Assembly: GCA_027310845.1 (NCBI GenBank)
Contig: DAIDAB010000015.1
Span: 9,090 to 19,208, forward strand
Direction of reading: 5' to 3'
DNA length: 10,119 nucleotides
DNA from: a bacterium
GTDB taxonomy: Archaea > Thermoproteota > Nitrososphaeria > Nitrososphaerales > CADDZS01
Positions 6,079 through 10,119 of this stretch are shown piece by piece. The stretch's first letter is position 1, and each line of letters starts with the position of its first letter. Both the position numbers and the translations under genes were made by a program. The notes beneath the pieces are model-generated. The model ran no database searches and had not been told where the DNA came from. It saw only the letters and a list, made by a program, of their open reading frames with translations.

Positions 6079-6452
6079 ATGATCCCGACAAATAGCAAAG
6101 TATTGTAGAGAATCCAGAAGAACAGAAACATCATGATATAGGATCCGATTCCCTGAGTCACCATTTTCGTTCTATCCTTTTGCATAATACCGAGCCCAAG
6201 CGCGTACTTGGCAGCATAGTATGACGCAATGTAGACAAAGATAGCCACATAAAATCCATAGTACGAATTTGGATTGACGGTGGGCGGAGTCGTTCCGACG
6301 AAACCTATGAGCCCTGATACAAGCCCAGCCAGTGCTCCTAAACCTACACGGATCCACGCCAGCATCTTTAGACGGCTCCGAATGAAATTCTGATCTACTG
6401 GCTGAACCACAGGAGGCGGCCCGCTGCCTGACGGATTAGGATTTGAGCTCAA
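6075..6452 (-). CDS. Small three-helix membrane protein, EMC6-like
   Basis: A 125-residue protein with a Pro/Gly/Ser/Asn-rich soluble N-terminus (1-25), then three hydrophobic segments near 31-53, 64-87 and 100-123. The pattern follows eukaryotic EMC6 (Rab5if superfamily) as I recall it: R-x-x-x-x-A-L-A/S-G before a small-residue-rich first helix ending G-L/I-x-G, a Y-G-F at the start of helix 2, then a basic loop, G-x-x-x-Y-x-x-x-x-F-W-x-x-L-Y in helix 3. EMC6 is the core small subunit of the ER membrane protein insertase, beside EMC3, whose archaeal relative is DUF106. Helices 1-2 are separated here by a longer loop (TTPPTVNPNS). The start is TTG 6452; GAGGAG lies about 12 bases ahead of it on this strand. 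It is convergent with the RadA paralog and divergent from NFACT. Function in archaea is inferred. Confidence 0.7.
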   Translation of the reverse strand: MSSNPNPSGSGPPPVVQPVDQNFIRSRLKMLAWIRVGLGALAGLVSGLIGFVGTTPPTVNPNSYYGFYVAIFVYIASYYAAKYALGLGIMQKDRTKMVTQGIGSYIMMFLFFWILYNTLLFVGII

Positions 6453-6624
6453 AATTGATTCAATCTCCTCGTGTAGTCATTCTATCTCGAAAAACGCATT
6501 TCTAAGTGTCAAACGTGCTGAAACCCTTGCTCTTTTCTGCTTCTTCGAGCACGACATCTTTTTAGCATTTTGGTAAACAGAGAATCATACCTCAGAGGAT
6601 TGTATTCGGAAGCTGTGGATTCAC
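6453..6624. promoter_or_regulatory. Divergent promoter region between EMC6-like and NFACT genes
   Basis: These 172 bases separate two divergently read genes. An inverted repeat, CGTGCTGAA (6514-6522) with TTCGAGCACG (6544-6553, one bulged G), sits near the middle. A TATA-like CTTTTTAGC lies at 6558-6566, about 60 bases before the NFACT ATG. GAGGAG complement (CTCCTC, 6467-6472) is the ribosome site of the minus gene. There is no Shine-Dalgarno near ATG 6625. Confidence 0.35.
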
Positions 6625-8673
6625 ATGGAAATTTCCGCGTGGGAAATCGACATTCTCGCTAGGCGAATCAATTCATCAATTTCTGGCTACTCTTTGAGCA
6701 CCGTTTACTCGATTGATCAAGGCGCGCTTCTAAGATTGCGCCACGAGACAAAACACGAGCTATTGATTGCAATCTCCTCATTTGCAACTTGGCTAACGAC
6801 AAAGAATCTGGCCCTTCCCCAGGCTGAGCCCTTTGTAACAAAGATCAGAGAAACAATAGAAAGGACAAAGCTGACAAAGGTTGCGCAGGCAGGGGATGAA
6901 AGGATAGCAGAGTTTTCTTTTGAATCTAAAGACGGGGAAAGGAATTCCCTTTTCGCCGAATTCTTCGCTGGAGGCAATCTGGTTCTGGTAGATGAAAAGG
7001 GAATCATACTCGAAACAGAAAAATCCCAGCGCTTCAGACACAGGAGCATAATTGTAGGTGAGAAATACGAGCTTCCGCCTTCGAGAGGGGTGAGCCTCAG
7101 AGTTCTTACTAGAGAATCGCTACGTTCTCTCGCTGAAGCTTCGCTCAAAAGTCACGAGGGCTCCCTCACCTTGGTAAGGTGGTTTGGGAGAACTGTCGGC
7201 ACATCTAGAAAATTCGTCGAGGAGATATTCCACAAATCAGGAGTAATTTTGGATATTCCGTTTGCGTCGATTTCAGACAAGGAAATAGATTTGCTCGCTG
7301 AGGCAGTAGAGGATCTGAAAAAACGGCTGGAATCAAGCAACAAAGGGTACTTGCTTCTCCCAGAAGAAGATCTGGAGGAAGATCAGGAAGTTGACGTATG
7401 CTCTCTTATTCCCAGTACATGGAAAGCACTCGTCGAGGAAAGAAAGGCGACTATTCAGGAATTTCCGACGCTTAGCGAGGCTCTCGACGAAGCACAAGTT
7501 CAAGCGCTTGTATTAGAAAGAAGGAGCAAAGCATCTAAGGAAATCAGATCTAAAGCGGAGGAGCTCGACAGTGCCATCTCAAAGCAAGATGTTCAGATAG
7601 TGAAGAACAAATTGAACTCGGAAGAATTGAGAAGAATTGCATCGGAGCTAATGCAGAGCTACCCTGAGAACATGGATGAGATGCTAGTGAAAAAGCTAGA
7701 GTTCATTGGAATCGTGGAAAGAGATGCCGTCAGAGTTGGGAGTTACAGATTCGTCAACGAGCCCAGGGCTTTTGTGTCATCTTTCTCGAAGAGTAGTGCC
7801 ATGGCTTCCAGATTGTTTGATGAAGCAAAGAGACTCGAATCGAACAACCTCAACATATTTCGCAGCAGAGAGGATCTATTGCGAAGGAAGCAAACATTGC
7901 TTGATCAGACAAGAATCTCAGAGGAAAGAGCAGCTAAGCGAATAACACTTGAGAGACGCACACGGGAATGGTTTGAACGTTACAGATGGTTTCTCACATC
8001 AGATTTGCGGCTTGCAGTTGGAGGGCGAGACAGCACGTCGAACAGCATTGTAATCAACAAGTACACCGAAACAGGAGATGTAGTCTTTCATGCTGATATT
8101 CATGGATCTCCTTTTTTCGTCCTAAAGACGAAAGGAAAACAAGAGAGTGATTTGGGAAGTTCGATTGAGCTGGAACTTGCGCAGGCGACTGCAAGTTTCA
8201 GCAGAGCCTGGAAGGATGAGCTTGGTTCTGCCGATGCCTTCTGGGTACGACCTGATCAGATAAAGAAGAGTGCACCTTCAGGTGAGTACTTGCCGAGAGG
8301 ATCTTTTTTCATCGAGGGAAAGAAGAACTTTGTGAAACATGTCAAAGTAGAGCTGGCACTGGGTATAATGACATCAGACAAGCTTCCACATGAAGGCAAT
8401 GAGCCTGCCCCAGATTCAAGGGAACAAATGGCGCAACCAGTTGTGATTTGTGGGCCGGAAAAATCATTATCGGGATACTGCATCGCTCTTGCGAAGATAG
8501 CTCCAGGAAAAGAAAAGAGCACAGCTATTGCGCGCAAAATCAAACAAACGCTTGTTGGAAGAGTAAGAAATGAGGGACTAAAAGAGGCAGTGAAAAAGAT
8601 GTCGATTGACGAATTCATTCGGGTCCTTCCATCAGGAACATATAAGCTAGTTTCAGAAAAACAAAATGGTTAA
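6625..8673 (+). CDS. NFACT family protein (archaeal Rqc2/RqcH homologue)
   Basis: A 682-residue protein with full NFACT architecture. The NFACT-N domain spans about 1-240, including FAEFFAGGNLVLVDEKGIIL (110-129) and the YELPPSRG hinge (148-155). A charged helical stretch, likely coiled coil, spans roughly 285-445 with a folded insertion near 345-385. NFACT-R (DUF814) follows: EWFERYRWFLTSDLRLAVGG (448-467), RDSTSNSIVINKY, then DVVFHADIHGSPF (485-497) and the AFWVRPDQIKKSAPSGEYLP (538-557) block with GSFFIEGKKNFV. NFACT-C closes the chain (about 600-682). Rqc2/RqcH proteins bind the 50S/60S subunit carrying a stalled peptidyl-tRNA and, in bacteria and eukaryotes, recruit tRNA to add C-terminal tails; archaeal members probably do the same. 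The canonical NFACT-N Asp-Arg pair appears here as Glu92-Arg93. ATG 6625 gives the family's usual start. It heads a four-gene run. Confidence 0.9.
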   Translation: MEISAWEIDILARRINSSISGYSLSTVYSIDQGALLRLRHETKHELLIAISSFATWLTTKNLALPQAEPFVTKIRETIERTKLTKVAQAGDERIAEFSFESKDGERNSLFAEFFAGGNLVLVDEKGIILETEKSQRFRHRSIIVGEKYELPPSRGVSLRVLTRESLRSLAEASLKSHEGSLTLVRWFGRTVGTSRKFVEEIFHKSGVILDIPFASISDKEIDLLAEAVEDLKKRLESSNKGYLLLPEEDLEEDQEVDVCSLIPSTWKALVEERKATIQEFPTLSEALDEAQVQALVLERRSKASKEIRSKAEELDSAISKQDVQIVKNKLNSEELRRIASELMQSYPENMDEMLVKKLEFIGIVERDAVRVGSYRFVNEPRAFVSSFSKSSAMASRLFDEAKRLESNNLNIFRSREDLLRRKQTLLDQTRISEERAAKRITLERRTREWFERYRWFLTSDLRLAVGGRDSTSNSIVINKYTETGDVVFHADIHGSPFFVLKTKGKQESDLGSSIELELAQATASFSRAWKDELGSADAFWVRPDQIKKSAPSGEYLPRGSFFIEGKKNFVKHVKVELALGIMTSDKLPHEGNEPAPDSREQMAQPVVICGPEKSLSGYCIALAKIAPGKEKSTAIARKIKQTLVGRVRNEGLKEAVKKMSIDEFIRVLPSGTYKLVSEKQNG

Positions 8674-8720
8674 GAGTTGCTACAAGCCCACAATTATCAC
8701 TGGTGATCCATACGAAGCGC

Positions 8721-9329
8721 ATGCTAGATACAACTTCAAATTTCGTTCCCGTAGTAAGAACTCGCATTCTTGTCCGTGAAGTGATGAACAGTCCAGTCAT
8801 TACTGCTTCCGCAGATGAAAACATCAAAGAGATATCTGACAAGATGACCAGTTCTAGGGTAGGTAGCGTGGTGATCACAAAGGACGAACTTCCAATTGGA
8901 ATAGTTACAGACGGAGATATCGTAACCAAAGTTGTCGCAAAAGATGTGATTCCGAGCAAAGTCAACGCGTCCGATATAATGTCCACGCCCGTTCACATGA
9001 TAGAAAGCGAGAGGGAGATAATTGAAGCTGCGCGAGTAATGAGGAGTTCGAAAATAAAAAGACTCGGAGTGTCTTACAAACACAATATGGTCGGAATAAT
9101 ATCAATATCTGACATTCTTGCGATTACTCCAGAACTATTTGATATCATTTCTGAAAAGGCGCGAATAGTCACCAACGCCGCTACTCGGGAACCAAGCTAT
9201 CTTGCGGGATACTGCGACCAATGCAATCAATGGTCTGACATGCTTCTAGAGATGGACAACAAATTCATATGTGAAGAATGCACGACTGGCAAAGAAACCG
9301 CGGCCGAACCCGAAGAGGAATCAACATAG
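8721..9329 (+). CDS. CBS-domain pair protein with C-terminal zinc ribbon
   Basis: A 202-residue cytosolic protein. Two CBS domains fill residues about 18-73 (VREVMNSPVITASADENI, then GSVVITKDELPIGIVTDGDI) and 82-135 (ASDIMSTPVHMIES, then IKRLGVSYKHNMVGIISISD). CBS pairs form a Bateman module that usually binds adenine nucleotides and acts as an energy sensor. After a linker come Cys165-x-x-Cys168 and Cys184-x-x-Cys187, a small zinc ribbon, followed by an acidic tail. CBS plus zinc ribbon without a catalytic domain is common in archaea and suggests a regulator or nucleic-acid/protein-binding adaptor. The start could also be GTG 8703 (six residues longer); neither has a well-placed Shine-Dalgarno. 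It begins 47 bases after NFACT and ends 40 before the Mut7-C gene, so co-transcription is likely. Confidence 0.85.
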   Translation: MLDTTSNFVPVVRTRILVREVMNSPVITASADENIKEISDKMTSSRVGSVVITKDELPIGIVTDGDIVTKVVAKDVIPSKVNASDIMSTPVHMIESEREIIEAARVMRSSKIKRLGVSYKHNMVGIISISDILAITPELFDIISEKARIVTNAATREPSYLAGYCDQCNQWSDMLLEMDNKFICEECTTGKETAAEPEEEST

Positions 9330-9369
9330 AAAGATTTCTCCGGTTCGAAAGGAGAACTCGTGGCAACTC

Positions 9370-9873
9370 ATGCTTCAGGCAATGCAGAGATCCCGAGAAA
9401 AAAGATTGGAACCACAATTCCTTGTTGATGGAATGCTCGGTTCCCTCGCCGTGAAGTTGCGCATATTGGGCTTTGATACAATATACGACAAAGAGTCCAC
9501 AGACAGCGATCTCATGAAGATCGCAAGAGAAAGCAAGAGGATTCTGCTGACTTCGGACAAGGGATTGATTGTACAATCAAGACTCTCTCGCCTACCTTGC
9601 GTGGCACTGGTCCAGAGAAACGACGCGGAGCGACTTGCTGAGCTACTGGACCAACTTGGAATATCGAGAGTCGATACATCAAAATCATCACGCTGCTCTT
9701 TGTGCAACGGCCAGCTTGAAATGGAGGGAACTGACGACCTAGCAAGGCAGATCTATCGCTGCTTGGATTGTCATAAGAAATATTGGAGGGGCTCGCACTG
9801 GGATAAACTCGAGAAGCTTTTCGAATTGGTGAACTTCTATCTTTCCAGCAAAAAGGGTAATGCAAGAGGTTAG
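9370..9873 (+). CDS. Mut7-C RNase-like protein (PIN-like fold plus zinc ribbon)
   Basis: A 167-residue protein matching the Mut7-C family (formerly DUF82). The first part has FLVDGMLGSLAVKLRILGFD (17-36) with Asp20 and Asp36, a TDSDLMKIA helix (44-52) and RILLTSDKGL (57-66), giving the acidic residues of a PIN-like nuclease site. The second part is a zinc ribbon: Cys109-x-x-Cys112 in RCSLCNGQL and Cys131-x-x-Cys134 before the signature KKYWRGSHWDKL (136-147). Family members are predicted RNases, named for the C-terminal domain of animal Mut-7. ATG 9370 is chosen because the family domain starts soon after and the preceding gene ends at 9329; the reading frame is open back to 9271, inside the CBS gene, but that would require an unusual overlap with a basic, low-complexity N-terminus. 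A GGAG at 9351-9354 lies rather far (15 bases) upstream. Confidence 0.85.
   Translation: MLQAMQRSREKRLEPQFLVDGMLGSLAVKLRILGFDTIYDKESTDSDLMKIARESKRILLTSDKGLIVQSRLSRLPCVALVQRNDAERLAELLDQLGISRVDTSKSSRCSLCNGQLEMEGTDDLARQIYRCLDCHKKYWRGSHWDKLEKLFELVNFYLSSKKGNARG
9866..9870 (+). promoter_or_regulatory. Shine-Dalgarno of the AMMECR1 gene
   Basis: GAGGT at 9866-9870, inside the last codons of the Mut7-C gene, lies nine bases before TTG 9880. It decides for that TTG as the start and shows translation coupled to the gene upstream. Confidence 0.5.
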
Positions 9874-9879
9874 CATTCG

Positions 9880-10119
9880 TTGGCAACCTCTCAAAAAGAT
9901 CACGTACAGAAGCTTTTCAATCAAGGAGACGGGAAACTACTAATATCTTTAGCAAGGGATTCAATTGAAGAATATCTCTCAAACTCACGCCTCACGATTC
10001 TAACAAAGATAGCAAATGATCCAAGGTTCGAAATCAAATTAGGTTGCTTTGTCACGCTTAAAAAAAACGACAGCGAGAAATCGCTCAGGGGTTGCATTGG
10101 TTTTCCTGAACCAGTGTTC
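9880..10119 (+). CDS. AMMECR1 domain protein, N-terminal part (cut by window end)
   Basis: Eighty codons are visible, open to the last base. After a polar start (MATSQKDHV) and a helix with LLISLARDSIEEYL (20-33), the protein reaches KLGCFVTLKK (53-62) and SLRGCIGFPEP (68-78). The GCFVTL and LRGCIG blocks are the defining motifs of the AMMECR1 family, present in archaea, bacteria and eukaryotes; LRGCIG is the most invariant element. The biochemical role is unsettled: the fold suggests an enzyme or nucleic-acid-binding protein, and in many genomes it is linked to Memo-like and radical SAM genes. The start is TTG 9880, only six bases after the Mut7-C stop, with GAGGT nine bases ahead. Roughly the last 100 or more residues expected for the family lie beyond the window. 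Confidence 0.88.
   Translation, partial: MATSQKDHVQKLFNQGDGKLLISLARDSIEEYLSNSRLTILTKIANDPRFEIKLGCFVTLKKNDSEKSLRGCIGFPEPVF

Noticed and set aside
9271..9369. Longer N-terminus for the Mut7-C protein starting inside the CBS gene
   Set aside because: It would overlap the preceding gene by 59 bases and add a basic low-complexity stretch not found in the family; ATG 9370 fits better.
1..10119. CRISPR array, insertion sequence, prophage or integration site
   Set aside because: No spaced direct repeats, transposase, integrase or terminal inverted repeats are visible; gene content is conserved housekeeping.

Overview
The window looks like ordinary archaeal chromosome. Nearly every recognisable gene belongs to a family that is archaeal or archaeal/eukaryotic: a Fap7/AK6-type adenylate kinase, a COG1340-type coiled-coil protein, a DUF373 membrane protein, a RadA-type RecA paralog, an EMC6-like membrane protein, an archaeal-type NFACT (Rqc2/RqcH) protein, a Mut7-C RNase-like protein and an AMMECR1 protein. 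Base composition is moderate. TTG starts are frequent (at least three well-supported cases), and many genes have weak or no Shine-Dalgarno sequence but AT-rich TATA-like boxes upstream, which fits an archaeon. A TACK-group lineage is my guess; the sequence alone does not settle it. I see no rRNA, tRNA, CRISPR array, insertion sequence or phage gene.

Layout. At 1-1497 the tail of a zinc-type (MDR) alcohol dehydrogenase is followed 19 bases later by an L-fucose isomerase-like protein, probably one carbohydrate operon. A 381-base non-coding stretch with many small hairpins and a possible structured RNA comes next. At 1879-2442 lies the AK6-type kinase. At 2636-4747 a long coiled-coil protein is followed by DUF373, probably co-transcribed, behind a promoter-like region with a perfect 10-base palindrome next to the start codon. 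A 572-base gap (4748-5319) holds one good hairpin and a short open stretch in frame with the next gene. The RadA paralog (5320-6078) ends tail-to-tail with the minus-strand EMC6-like gene (6075-6452).

From 6625 to the window end four genes run in one direction with small gaps: NFACT, a CBS-pair protein with a zinc ribbon, a Mut7-C nuclease-like protein with a zinc ribbon, and AMMECR1 (cut off). This looks like an operon. NFACT proteins act on stalled large ribosomal subunits and Mut7-C is a predicted PIN-like RNase, so a link to ribosome or RNA quality control is reasonable but inferred.

The points most worth a second look are: (1) the RadA paralog has lost the usual catalytic glutamate and the L2-proximal glutamine, so it may bind ATP without efficient hydrolysis; (2) the small three-helix protein strongly resembles eukaryotic EMC6; (3) the NFACT/CBS-zinc/Mut7-C/AMMECR1 gene order; (4) the structured intergenic region at about 1657-1800; and (5) the palindrome sitting between a TATA-like box and the start codon of the coiled-coil gene.
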